A stretch of 64,000 bases of DNA from Notospermus geniculatus (Eukaryota > Nemertea > Pilidiophora > Heteronemertea > Lineidae). Location: NCBI GenBank assembly GCA_002633025.1, contig NMRB01001487.1, positions 115,202 through 179,201 of the forward strand, read 5' to 3'. The position numbers were made by a program, and so were the translations under genes. Position 1 is the first letter of the stretch. Each line of letters begins with the position of its first letter. The notes under the pieces are model-generated. The model was given only the letters and a program-made list of their open reading frames with translations. It was not told where the DNA came from and did not search any database. This document shows positions 42,501 to 44,009 of the stretch, piece by piece.

Positions 42501-43625
42501 CCACCATTGCTGAATCATGGATTGCGTCACATCAGCTGGTTTCACCATTGCTGAATCATGGATTGCGTCACGTCAGCTGGTTTCAGATCGAGGTTGTGGA
42601 ACTCCGATTTCGGTGGAAGTGCACAGATCTGCTATTTCGAGAATCGTCTATTTCTTGGCCTTGTGCCTTCGTAAACTTACTCGCTGTCACTCACAGAAAG
42701 TCCTATACAATACAGGCTACTTTCTCTGGATATCAGCCCAAGTCTTATTTTAATTCTATTTACACAGCGCTGACACCTGTGTCAAGTTCACCAAACTGAT
42801 ATCCCCTGCCACAGACAAAGCATTGATACTAGTGGTGACACCTGTGGTAAGAAGCAGAACCACAGAGGACATCTGGATGCTCTTTTCCTCTAAGCATCTC
42901 CTATCAATGTTTGATATCAAGACTATAAACCTAAACCTTACTTTTTAACCATCTCCAATCAACCGTGTCAGCTGGATAGCACTTAGAAAAGCCATCACTT
43001 GACATTATTTTGTCCTGGAAACACTTCACCACCGAGCTGCGGTGGTGTAGTGGTTTGGGTCTCCGACTAGCGGTGAGAGGGTCCTGGGTTCGAATCCCAC
43101 TTTGGCACGAGACTTTCGGCAAGTCTCTTTGCCTTACTGGCCTCTCTCCACCAAGGTGCAGGGCCTATAAACGGGTACCGGTTGGAAATATGCTCAGATT
43201 GTAGCGTTGAATGAGCAGCTAATCTGAGTTCTACTGAAAGGTTTCAGGATAGACTGGGGTTAAAGTGTAAAGTCGAATGAGAACCTCTACCATAGTTGAT
43301 ATCAAACTATAAACCCAAACTTTAACTTTTAACTCTCAATATCTGTTTCGTGCAAGATAGAAACACAACCTCACCTCCAGGTTTATAAGTCACACCATCT
43401 GACGATGTATAACTGGGAATCTTTCCTTCCCGTAACCATTGCCCACGTCGGGAGTTTGAACGCTGCTTTGGAGCATTTTGTGTTGCTGTATCTCCGACAG
43501 TCTTGCTTTCTTGAGCCTGGCTGTGAATCTCCGGGTCGAGACATTGGCTCTCCTGCAGGTGCATTGCTATTGGTGATATGTTCTGCTCCAGCATTGAATC
43601 GATCTTCACCGCTTCATGTCACTAC
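3418..43625 (-). CDS. RERE: RERE/atrophin-like transcriptional corepressor, 5' part of gene (gene-level entry, exons below)
   Basis: Four minus-strand exons join in phase into the N-terminal part of an RERE (atrophin family) protein. RERE is a nuclear corepressor with the order BAH, ELM2, SANT, GATA-type zinc finger, atrophin region, and it recruits histone deacetylases. The exons here cover the pre-BAH segment and most of the BAH domain, including [16 protein letters not shown] and a [12 protein letters not shown] block that closely resemble vertebrate RERE from memory. Exon phases are 1, 0, 1 and 2 and every junction agrees. The intron between exons 3 and 4 is about 36 kb and contains nearly all the mobile DNA of the left half of the window. 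The end of BAH, ELM2, SANT and GATA are not in the window, so the gene continues past the left edge. Family assignment is strong; orthology to RERE rather than another atrophin paralogue is inferred. Confidence 0.88.
3957..4022. repeat. Hairpin GATTGGTACCATGATCCTC
   Basis: Arms GATTGGTACCATGATCCTCT and (reversed) GATTGGTACCACAATCCTCC around TTATATCC. Probably a MITE end or a miniature hairpin element. Confidence 0.5.
5245..5345 (-). repeat. SINE body fragment, second family
   Basis: TACTTGCCCTTGCGAAGAAA, GGCACCACGGCTTAGTG and GCGACGGACGTGAAGAG match the 38640 element; the tRNA head is missing. Confidence 0.5.
5344..5796 (-). CDS. Unrecognised 150-codon minus-strand ORF
   Basis: The longest ORF of the left 16 kb outside simple repeats. 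Its C-terminal 100 residues look protein-like ([36 protein letters not shown]), but no domain is recognised. Same strand as RERE and within its large intron; no flanking splice signals fit the RERE phases. It may be a decayed transposon ORF. Confidence 0.22.
   Translation of the reverse strand: MKITQFLFSSYNVSVIVVNYFSTALNSSFRCFSSSEGTILVNFKSMRRSPLLHGKMSLRPYQASSLSSGRHLRGNVLCEHEATMSRQCDVDVPNNVTVEKWIRSQRHQMVEKIRLPPHLLELDVVGTIVPWNIGTLAFGNLVPEVIGLTP
6096..6513. mobile_element. Tc1/mariner-like MITE, CAGTAC family, copy 1
   Basis: Ends CAGTACATATCAGAATTGAC and, reversed, a diverged CAGTACGGATCACAATGAC, next to TA. The interior is built of ACTTGCGCATAACTTACGCA-like words. A better-preserved copy is at 57441-57705. 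Confidence 0.55.
7190..7759. mobile_element. Harbinger-like MITE with ~47 bp perfect inverted ends
   Basis: Termini AGCCTGGCGCAGATCGACCT and its complement are flanked by TTA (7187-7189, 7760-7762). The arms continue GCGACTGGATGCAACTACC. 570 bp; nested inside is a smaller hairpin around 7460-7510 (GACTGGTTC ... GAACCAGTC). ORFs inside are by-products of the repeats. Confidence 0.75.
8160..8510. repeat. Fragment of the GCGACTGGATACAACTAGTC MITE family
   Basis: Matches the right half of the 2568-3304 element (GGAACTGAGATTTTGCCAGT ... GATGTACACCCAGCTTAAC), left end missing. A further fragment lies at 1-290. Confidence 0.55.
8511..10120. other. Intronic sequence without recognised gene
   Basis: Low-complexity to unique sequence of RERE intron 3. 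A TGACGTCAT-rich patch at 9364-9450 is the only distinctive feature; no splice-bounded coding exon was seen on either strand. Confidence 0.5.
10124..10195 (+). repeat. tRNA-like SINE head
   Basis: GTCAGAGTGGCACAGTGAAA ... CACGGGTTCAATTCCCAGTT has A- and B-box-like words; similar isolated heads occur at 8096-8160 (+), 13380-13450 (-) and 4497-4565 (-). Confidence 0.4.
10677..10690 (-). promoter_or_regulatory. CTCF-like motif, full consensus match
   Basis: The minus strand reads CCACCAGGGGGCAC, agreeing at all 14 positions with the CCASYAGRKGGCRS core used for vertebrate CTCF. It lies in a diverged relative of the 58528-type repeat. Occupancy is unknown. Confidence 0.35.
10823..10823. other. 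Single-base scaffold join (n)
   Basis: The 38 bases before this n (CATTCTCAAGTTAGAGCGTT...) repeat bases 10484-10521, as if two overlapping contig ends were joined without merging. Confidence 0.7.
10828..11162. mobile_element. Two adjacent MITEs with ~40 bp inverted ends (AATGCCCGCTGTACAC)
   Basis: Units 10828-11012 and 11023-11163 both have ends reading TGCCCGCTGTACACGATCAA and, inverted, TTGATCGTGTACAACGGGCA, with a central GGAAATTCAGATTCCGGGCC. They lie in tandem directly after the n at 10823. Confidence 0.6.
11165..12980. other. Intronic sequence without recognised gene
   Basis: Short frames only; one single-base join (12404) and a G-run (12739-12750). Nothing else supported. Confidence 0.5.
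12404..12404. other. Single-base scaffold join (n)
   Basis: An isolated n in otherwise unremarkable sequence (gatgggga n gcagtttcaa); same style as the joins at 10823 and 61415. Confidence 0.6.
12986..13298. mobile_element. CAGGGTTTCCGCC family, 313 bp member
   Basis: Termini CAGGGTTTCCGCCAGAGGGT and CTGGCGGAAACCCTG with ACAAG direct repeats (12981-12985, 13299-13303). The longest family member here; the interior is AT-rich with long A and T runs. Confidence 0.7.
13919..14060. mobile_element. CAGTGTTTCCGCC family, 142 bp member
   Basis: Nearly identical to the copy at 2639 (shared GTACCCTCAAAGGAACAG). Flanks ACATT/ACATA fit a degenerate 5-bp duplication; the first base of the terminus is lost. 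Confidence 0.6.
14141..14264. repeat. Minisatellite CCCATTTCGCCTAAA
   Basis: About eight 14-18 bp units (CATTTCGCCTA core) directly following a 5-bp-duplication transposon. Confidence 0.75.
14657..14790. mobile_element. 134 bp MITE, AAGGCCCGTTTCCAC ends
   Basis: Inverted repeat AAGGCCCGTTTCCACATGAG to CTCATGTGGAAACGGGCCTT. The same terminus appears once at 55023 (AAGGCCCGTTTCCACTGCAG) and, with one change, at 63855. Confidence 0.65.
15228..15687. mobile_element. AGCCWRGCG-family MITE, third member
   Basis: Inverted ends AGCCAGGCGAACATCGCACT and (reversed) AGCCTAGCGTACAATCACAC, interior of GCGACTGATCAGTCGC words as at 2568 and 8160. Flanks TAA/TCA suggest a decayed 3-bp duplication. Confidence 0.55.
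15760..15920. repeat. Dispersed repeat 'CCTCAATAGGTGTCACTAGT', copy 2
   Basis: Uninterrupted version of the repeat at 1570; contains CACTAGTGGTTACAAC where the other copy has its 8-bp duplicated insertion site. Confidence 0.7.
16434..17575. repeat. Cluster of four 'GGATCCAAGGGGGG' repeat fragments around an assembly gap
   Basis: Fragments at 16434-16500, 16563-16727, 16798-16905 and 17401-17575 share AATTCTGAAATTTGGAGCAA and G-runs. The 351-N gap (16934-17284) lies in the middle, so the array itself probably blocked assembly. Confidence 0.6.
16934..17284. other. Assembly gap (351 N)
   Basis: Run of N within RERE intron 3, flanked by copies of the same dispersed repeat. Frames read across it are artefacts. 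Confidence 0.99.
17580..18730. other. Intronic sequence without recognised gene
   Basis: Short non-conserved frames on the minus strand only. No element ends or splice-bounded exons found. Confidence 0.45.
18731..19139 (+). repeat. 5' LTR of the BEL/Pao element
   Basis: Starts TGTCGGAAATTC and ends ...ACTATCACA just before the primer-binding-like tract. A 111 bp MITE (18987-19097) is inserted in its distal part. Without it the LTR is about 300 bp. Confidence 0.6.
18987..19097. mobile_element. GGGCCTGTTTCATAAAGT MITE, copy 1 (inside BEL LTR)
   Basis: 111 bp inverted repeat; arms GCCTGTTTCATAAAGTAACT and AGTTACTTTATGAAACATGC; central CAATGCATTTTCCATTTGG. A near-identical copy is at 58124-58230. 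Confidence 0.75.
19361..20207. mobile_element. Fold-back element with ~370 bp inverted arms
   Basis: The termini ATGGCAAGCGGTTTGTCC and its reverse complement are flanked by a direct AAACGTC (19354-19360 and 20208-20214). Both arms consist of tandem degenerate words such as AAAATCTATGATTTTG, so nearly the whole 0.85 kb can fold on itself. It is inserted in BEL gag. No coding capacity; superfamily uncertain (7-8 bp duplication). Confidence 0.7.
20518..21967. mobile_element. TAA-flanked insertion (PIF/Harbinger-like ends) carrying the CTCF-motif repeat
   Basis: Perfect 17-bp ends GGCCACATAAAAAAAAG are flanked by TAA (20515-20517, 21968-21970), as expected for PIF/Harbinger-type insertion. Removing it restores the continuity of gag. 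Inside lies the core repeat 20816-21900, which also occurs inverted at 58528-59884. Confidence 0.75.
20816..21900 (-). repeat. Core repeat with ~145 bp tandem units and CTCF-like motifs, copy 1
   Basis: One end has the palindrome AATGGTCCATGGACCAT, the other TAGCTCACCGTGGTGAGCTT-like. Internal units repeat at ~145 bp, each with GCCACCTGG(T/C)GGCC near 20967, 21112, 21257 and 21412, plus one at 21693. In reverse these read CCRCCAGGTGGCG. A 74-codon frame (21666-21890, minus) is shared with copy 2, but this looks like repeat identity rather than selection. Confidence 0.7.
22317..22735. repeat. Tandem array of a 30-32 bp unit with GGGACACGGTCCC
   Basis: About 13 units of TTCAGTTTTCTTCAGGGACA followed by CGGTCCCAGAG, differing mainly by one extra G. 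Each contains a GGGAC/GTCCC dyad. It lies in the BEL remnant between gag and the 3' LTR. Two long overlapping frames here exist only because the unit lacks stops. Confidence 0.85.
23226..23490. mobile_element. TA-flanked MITE, TAGACAAATCCCAAATT ends, copy 1
   Basis: Inverted arms TAGACAAATCCCAAATT... with GATCTGCGCACTTCCGCCGA and AACCTCG words, flanked by TA. Located in the BEL remnant; related copy at 42371. Confidence 0.65.
23590..23822 (+). repeat. 3' LTR of the BEL/Pao element (truncated)
   Basis: Starts TGTCAGAAATTCTCATCC and is collinear with 18731-18948, then breaks off at a 21 bp CGACGGGACGTCGTGCG-type minisatellite. The two LTRs differ by many substitutions and indels, indicating an old insertion. 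Confidence 0.6.
23826..23945. repeat. 21-bp minisatellite GTGCGTAGCGACGGGACGTC
   Basis: Six to seven CpG-rich units that truncate the 3' LTR and open the promoter-array block. Confidence 0.7.
23955..24185 (+). promoter_or_regulatory. Promoter/first-exon module, copy 1 of 7
   Basis: TATAAA at 23993, an initiator TTCACTT with its A at 24025 (32 nt downstream), and GGACC at 24052-24056, exactly where an A+1-anchored downstream promoter element (RGWYV at +28) belongs. From 24025 there is no ATG before a consensus 5' splice site ACG|GTACGT at 24093/24094, so the module looks like a core promoter plus a 69-nt untranslated first exon. Upstream is a CTCF-like word (cagcgctttctagcg). Downstream the unit ends ggctgggcataatacatgctgcata. 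Six related units follow. Function is inferred from motif spacing. Confidence 0.6.
24186..24360. repeat. GACGACGGCGTCCTCATC minisatellite (spacer 1 of the promoter array)
   Basis: Degenerate 15-24 bp units after module 1. A similar spacer follows module 6 (28507-28660). Confidence 0.7.
24430..24676 (+). promoter_or_regulatory. Promoter/first-exon module, copy 2 of 7
   Basis: TATAAA 24475, initiator position 24507 mutated (TCTCTTT, A lost), GGACC at 24534 in the +28 position, donor ACG|GTACGT after 24575. The upstream word CAGCGCCATCTAGCG reads in reverse as CGCTAGATGGCGCTG, the closest CTCF-like match among the modules. An 18 bp insert lengthens the intronic part. Confidence 0.55.
24972..25031 (+). 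repeat. ~61 bp direct repeat, left copy
   Basis: TAATTGCAGCATTTTAGGCC, TATAAATTTAAG, GGACTTGTTTCAGAATAATC and TGGTTTCA recur nearly unchanged at 31211. The pair brackets promoter modules 3-7 and the zinc-finger ORF. It contains a TATAAA word. Confidence 0.7.
25255..26050. repeat. ~21 bp minisatellite GCGGTCGTAGTCGGTCTGCGA with higher-order structure
   Basis: Dozens of 20-23 bp units. A longer block including GCCGGGCGTAGCCAGCCTGG recurs near 25484, 25675, 25830 and 25965, i.e. 130-190 bp higher-order repeats. Very CpG-rich; separates modules 2 and 3. Confidence 0.8.
26174..26395 (+). promoter_or_regulatory. Promoter/first-exon module, copy 3 of 7
   Basis: TATAAA 26200, initiator TTCACTT with A at 26232, GGACC at 26259 (+28). 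The leader is 10 nt shorter and ends with donor GACG|GTACGT after 26290. It follows 1.5 kb of GGTCGTAGTCGGTCTGCGAC-type minisatellite and a short 26 bp tandem repeat. Confidence 0.55.
26440..26860. repeat. 17-bp minisatellite TATCGACCACGACGTCG (spacer after module 3)
   Basis: About 16 units of 17 bp, then ~25-30 bp units around TTCTTAGTCTGCCTATCGAC. Because 17 is not divisible by 3, all frames cycle through the same pseudo-peptide, giving spurious ORFs. Confidence 0.82.
26858..27090 (+). promoter_or_regulatory. Promoter/first-exon module, copy 4 of 7
   Basis: TATAAA 26886, initiator A at 26918, GGACC shifted one base (+29). The 5' splice site is of the GC class (ACG|GCACGT after 26987). Otherwise collinear with copy 1, including the ggctgggcataatgcatgct tail. 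Confidence 0.5.
27118..27865. repeat. 17-bp minisatellite TATCGACCACGACGTTG (spacer after module 4)
   Basis: Same family as 26440-26860, over 30 units, again ending in TTCTTAGTCTGCCTATCGAC units directly before the next TATA module. The 311-codon frame through it (26891-27826) also crosses module 4 and is a repeat artefact. Confidence 0.82.
27866..28085 (+). promoter_or_regulatory. Promoter/first-exon module, copy 5 of 7
   Basis: TATAAA 27883 and initiator A at 27915 keep the 32-nt spacing, but the GGACC element is deleted and the upstream CTCF-like word is shortened (ttagcattcc). Donor ACG|GTACGT follows 27981. Confidence 0.5.
28262..28506 (+). promoter_or_regulatory. Promoter/first-exon module, copy 6 of 7
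   Basis: TATAAA 28304, initiator TTTACTT with A at 28336, GGACC at 28363 (+28), GC-type donor ACG|GCACGT after 28404. Upstream tattaccctcagcgccttct is shared with copies 2 and 7. Confidence 0.52.
28681..28780 (+). promoter_or_regulatory. Promoter/first-exon module, copy 7 of 7 (truncated)
   Basis: TATAAA 28726 and initiator CTCACTT with A at 28758 are intact. Identity stops in the leader (ttcgttttcca), so the downstream element and 5' splice site of the other copies are missing. It is the module nearest the zinc-finger ORF. Confidence 0.45.
29180..29722 (+). CDS. C2H2 zinc-finger protein, first frame
   Basis: The ATG at 29180 follows a 3' splice site (ctctatctcttcag, ending 29179), so an untranslated leader is probably spliced to it. 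The 180-codon frame starts [20 protein letters not shown]. It contains CRLC...HVVRHH and then a canonical finger ([22 protein letters not shown] with 12 residues between C2 and H2). An acidic, proline-rich tail follows. In-frame sequence extends 49 codons upstream, but the splice acceptor argues for the internal ATG. Coding continues in another frame (29659-30081). No specific family recognised. The gene lies inside the RERE intron on the opposite strand. Confidence 0.6.
   Translation: MAEPHDTFGAALLSSATLFYRCRLCSFLGKEKEATLHVVRHHLPKEEVPFFCTICQLRMNNERFATWHAMWAHKAAFYRIINHNPAKLRLTPFRLRGYIQPVTDELDALRSETPPPPGEPLPDVSSEDGGDTPMGEFSPFPPSDDETSTTFIVDTEMTNDPGAQPEKPNPAELKSRSMSA
29659..30081 (+). CDS. Second frame of the zinc-finger gene (-1 relative to the first)
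   Basis: This frame opens after a TGA at 29656 and overlaps the first ORF by 64 nt. It has clearly protein-like content: [20 protein letters not shown], a Pro-rich linker, and a helical end ([30 protein letters not shown]) ending TAA at 30081. Continuous translation requires a -1 shift or a one-base correction near 29690-29722. No convincing slippery heptamer or in-phase intron was found. Possibilities: one gene with a frameshift mutation or sequencing error, programmed frameshifting, or an internal start at ATG 29800. Confidence 0.5.
   Translation, partial: PWSATGKAKSSRTKVSLDVSLESLSGLLDALEDPQIELLEEPTRQVTMSATSPPIKCTIFPSDVQVVPAPISPLPPTPPPMSAPSDDTVDVVRQEVSLQLEEWRQELLPPSQSLLSKEILEVLKSIDCSLKVLVDRNESK
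30475..30692 (+). repeat. ~120 bp tandem duplication downstream of the zinc-finger ORF
   Basis: Two units beginning TATGCTAGTGGAATAC and containing GAGACGTTATGTCGATGATG and ACACTAATGTGTTGATGATG. Probably in the 3' untranslated region. Confidence 0.7.
31211..31271 (+). repeat. ~61 bp direct repeat, right copy
   Basis: Two substitutions relative to 24972 (GCGTTTTAGG, TTAAGCGAC). No similarity to the left copy outside these limits. Confidence 0.7.
31623..31907 (-). pseudogene. C-terminal exon of a DNA-transposase-like protein, frameshifted
   Basis: On the minus strand an acceptor-like atatacaatcag precedes an open frame reading [20 protein letters not shown], then [19 protein letters not shown] and an Asp/Ser-rich tail. 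This C-terminal layout is, from memory, common in multi-copy transposase-like predictions of marine invertebrates. The frame stops at 31685, but another frame continues [16 protein letters not shown] to a TGA at 31623, so a small indel separates them. The family name is tentative. Confidence 0.4.
32000..32305. repeat. Dispersed repeat with CCCCCTGGTG motif, copy 1
   Basis: Shares with 33465-33815 the words CATCTGACATTAATTTCCCT/ATTTCCCTT, AACGCCCCCTGGAGAGC and GGCATAGTTTGAC. Contains ACCGCCCCCTGGTGAA, a CTCF-like motif in reverse. Confidence 0.6.
32408..33052. repeat. Three tandem ~200-235 bp units
   Basis: Each contains GCAAGGAAGAAAAC, GGCCGGAAATCTCCAAT, TTAGTCATGCACA and ATGATACTGTAGCGT. 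Units start near 32408, 32637 and 32830, with indels between them. No coding potential. Confidence 0.75.
33465..33815. repeat. Dispersed repeat with CCCCCTGGTG motif, copy 2
   Basis: More complete copy ending TTTGGTCAGCTGAGCTAAAA. Contains AGCACCCCCTGGTGGAC. Structurally similar in style to the 58528 repeat (TGAGCTA end, CTGGTGG core). Confidence 0.6.
34658..34999 (+). CDS. Unrecognised 113-codon ORF
   Basis: ATG to TGA frame with plausible protein composition: mixed helices, basic C-terminus ([20 protein letters not shown]), no signal peptide or membrane segment. No domain recognised. It lies in the RERE intron, 2.0 kb left of the Polinton ATPase fragment and could be another mobile-element remnant or chance. 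Confidence 0.25.
   Translation: MAAHSSNYFCKLSEILDTPTFLRKLSLAHNLLTQFDQKQFPAKSKFFKDNVNHYLHHLMVYHSFQANRALKLGPIIENWLRTMTTTRKEHLKVIRKSHRRIVGSGITVSSTID
35950..36174. mobile_element. TA-flanked MITE with TTTCGCGA words
   Basis: Ends CTGTACCGGTAAGGCAAGAT and (reversed) CTGTAAAGTAGGAAAATTTC, flanked by TA (35948-49, 36175-76). Interior ATTTTCGCGA repeats. Tc1/mariner-like. Confidence 0.65.
36991..37583 (+). pseudogene. Polinton/Maverick-type packaging ATPase relic (A32/FtsK-HerA fold)
   Basis: Two plus-strand frames together resemble the DNA-packaging ATPase of Polinton/Maverick elements, virus-like DNA transposons. Frame 1 (36991-37242) has a Walker A motif GVTNSGKT at 37051-37074 followed by FVLDMIE and [14 protein letters not shown], then stops at TGA 37240. 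The next frame (37221-37583) has a Walker B-like LFLIDDCA and the diagnostic LAFSGRH.GIS.WVLIQ and FRD motifs. The frame break lies between about 37200 and 37290. The start is missing and the C-terminal part diverges. No polymerase B, integrase, protease or capsid gene was recognised nearby, so this is an isolated, inactive fragment. Confidence 0.7.
38640..38905 (-). repeat. tRNA-derived SINE, second family, minus strand
   Basis: Reverse copy: body TAAGTACGGACGAAGCCATC, TTGCAAAGGCACAAGGTACA, then the head complement CTTGCTGAGCGGATGTGATA. In RERE intron 3, 0.45 kb downstream of exon 3. Confidence 0.72.
38966..39115. repeat. Dispersed repeat 'TAGGTGTCACTAGTGG', copy 3
   Basis: Collinear with the 15760 copy from TAGGTGTCACTAGTGGTTAA to GCTATGATCCCCATT. 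It lies just beyond the minus-strand SINE at 38640. Confidence 0.65.
39346..39454 (-). CDS. RERE: RERE coding exon 3 (BAH domain core)
   Basis: A 109-nt minus-strand exon preceded by a strong pyrimidine tract ending tttcttcaatttcag and followed by the donor ACGA|gtaagt. It encodes [19 protein letters not shown] and [17 protein letters not shown]. The string [17 protein letters not shown] is the diagnostic RERE BAH motif. It starts in phase 0 and leaves one base, which the exon at 3514 completes. Confidence 0.93.
40502..40950. mobile_element. CAGTGTTCYAGCYAG-ended element (CCACCCTGTT family)
   Basis: Inverted ends CAGTGTTCTAGCTAG and (reversed) CAGTGTTCCAGCCAG. Interior repeats TACCACCCTGTTTGAAAA. 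Fragments of the same family at 10205-10300 and 41375-41970. Confidence 0.6.
41375..41970. repeat. Cluster of CCACCCTGTT-family fragments, partly tandem
   Basis: TGTTGGGC(A/G)AATACCGATCGAGTG and TTTCCAAACAGGGTGGGATG occur twice (41367, 41472). GAACAGGGTGGTACCGC, ATACTGCGATCACTGACTGG and CTTCTACCACTTGCCACAGG recur at 41690-42050. Confidence 0.6.
42186..42256 (-). CDS. RERE: RERE coding exon 2 (start of BAH domain)
   Basis: A 71-nt minus-strand exon with a cccacag acceptor and a GGATG|gtaag donor. It encodes (D)[23 protein letters not shown], which aligns with the RERE BAH start (D.VYI...PYFICSIQDFK). It enters in phase 1 and ends in phase 0, exactly compatible with its neighbours. A MITE-like inverted repeat (42371-42650) lies just upstream in the intron. 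Confidence 0.9.
42371..42650. mobile_element. TA-flanked MITE, TAGACAATTCTCAATTT ends, copy 2
   Basis: Shares GAGAAAGATCTGCGTACTTC and CAACCTCGGTCTGAAACTGA with the 23226 element; a TTGCTGAATCATGGATTGCG unit is tandemly duplicated in its centre. Lies in RERE intron 1, just upstream of exon 2. Confidence 0.6.
43037..43330 (+). repeat. tRNA-derived SINE
   Basis: The tRNA-like head has an A box (TGGTGTAGTGG) and a B box (GGTTCGAATCC), followed by a conserved body (GCAAGTCTCTTTGCCTTACT ... AGTTGATATCAAACTATAAA). It resembles a tRNA gene only in the first 75 bp, and the body is shared with the minus-strand copies at 50232 and 51002. Confidence 0.8.
43375..43625 (-). CDS. RERE: RERE first coding exon (5'UTR 43625-43595, CDS 43594-43375)
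   Basis: The exon is bounded on the minus strand by a ccttttcag acceptor (exon starts 43625) and a CCTGGAG|gtgagg donor (ends 43375). An in-frame TGA lies at the 5' end of the exon, so translation most likely starts at the ATG at 43594-43592 ([10 protein letters not shown]). The C-terminal end reads [16 protein letters not shown], matching the segment before the BAH domain in RERE (GEITSY..DDVVYRPG). A three-codon upstream ORF (ATG AAG CGG TGA) lies within the 31-nt leader. The exon ends in phase 1; its last G joins AT of the next exon to give Asp. Confidence 0.85.
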
Positions 43626-43848
43626 CTGAAAAGGCCAAGAAATGTCACTTTTTCTGTCTTATTTCTCTATCAATCAGGATTTTTGATAACCCAAGCCATT
43701 TTCAGCTTAGCAATCATGAAAACTTTGTTTGTCAAGGGGTGCTAACATGACAATGGCTGATTTTTATAAAAGGTAGTAAATGCTTTTACTTCAAGATTTA
43801 CAATAAATCGGAATAAATACTTCAAGATTTGATAGCATAAAAGAAAAG

Positions 43849-44007
43849 TCGTCTCCGAATTTCACGAATTTTCGACCCCAAGCGGGTTCTTCCTCAGGCA
43901 CTTTCTAGTGGAGATTCCAGAAGTGAATTTCACTTCTGGGATCTCTACTAGAAAGTGCCTGAGGAAGAACCCGTTTGGGGTTGAAAATTTGCAAAATTCG
44001 GAGACGA
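43849..44007. mobile_element. Near-perfect hairpin MITE (~80 bp arms)
   Basis: GTCTCCGAATTT...GGGTTCTTCCTCAGGCACTT is mirrored by AAGTGCCTGAGGAAGAACCC...AAATTCGGAGAC with almost no loop (around TGAATTTCA). Located just upstream of the RERE first coding exon. No coding capacity. Confidence 0.7.
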
Positions 44008-44009
44008 CT

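Noticed and set aside
43037-43112. Possible tRNA gene
   Set aside because: A and B boxes are present, but the downstream body is shared with other copies, so it is a SINE head.
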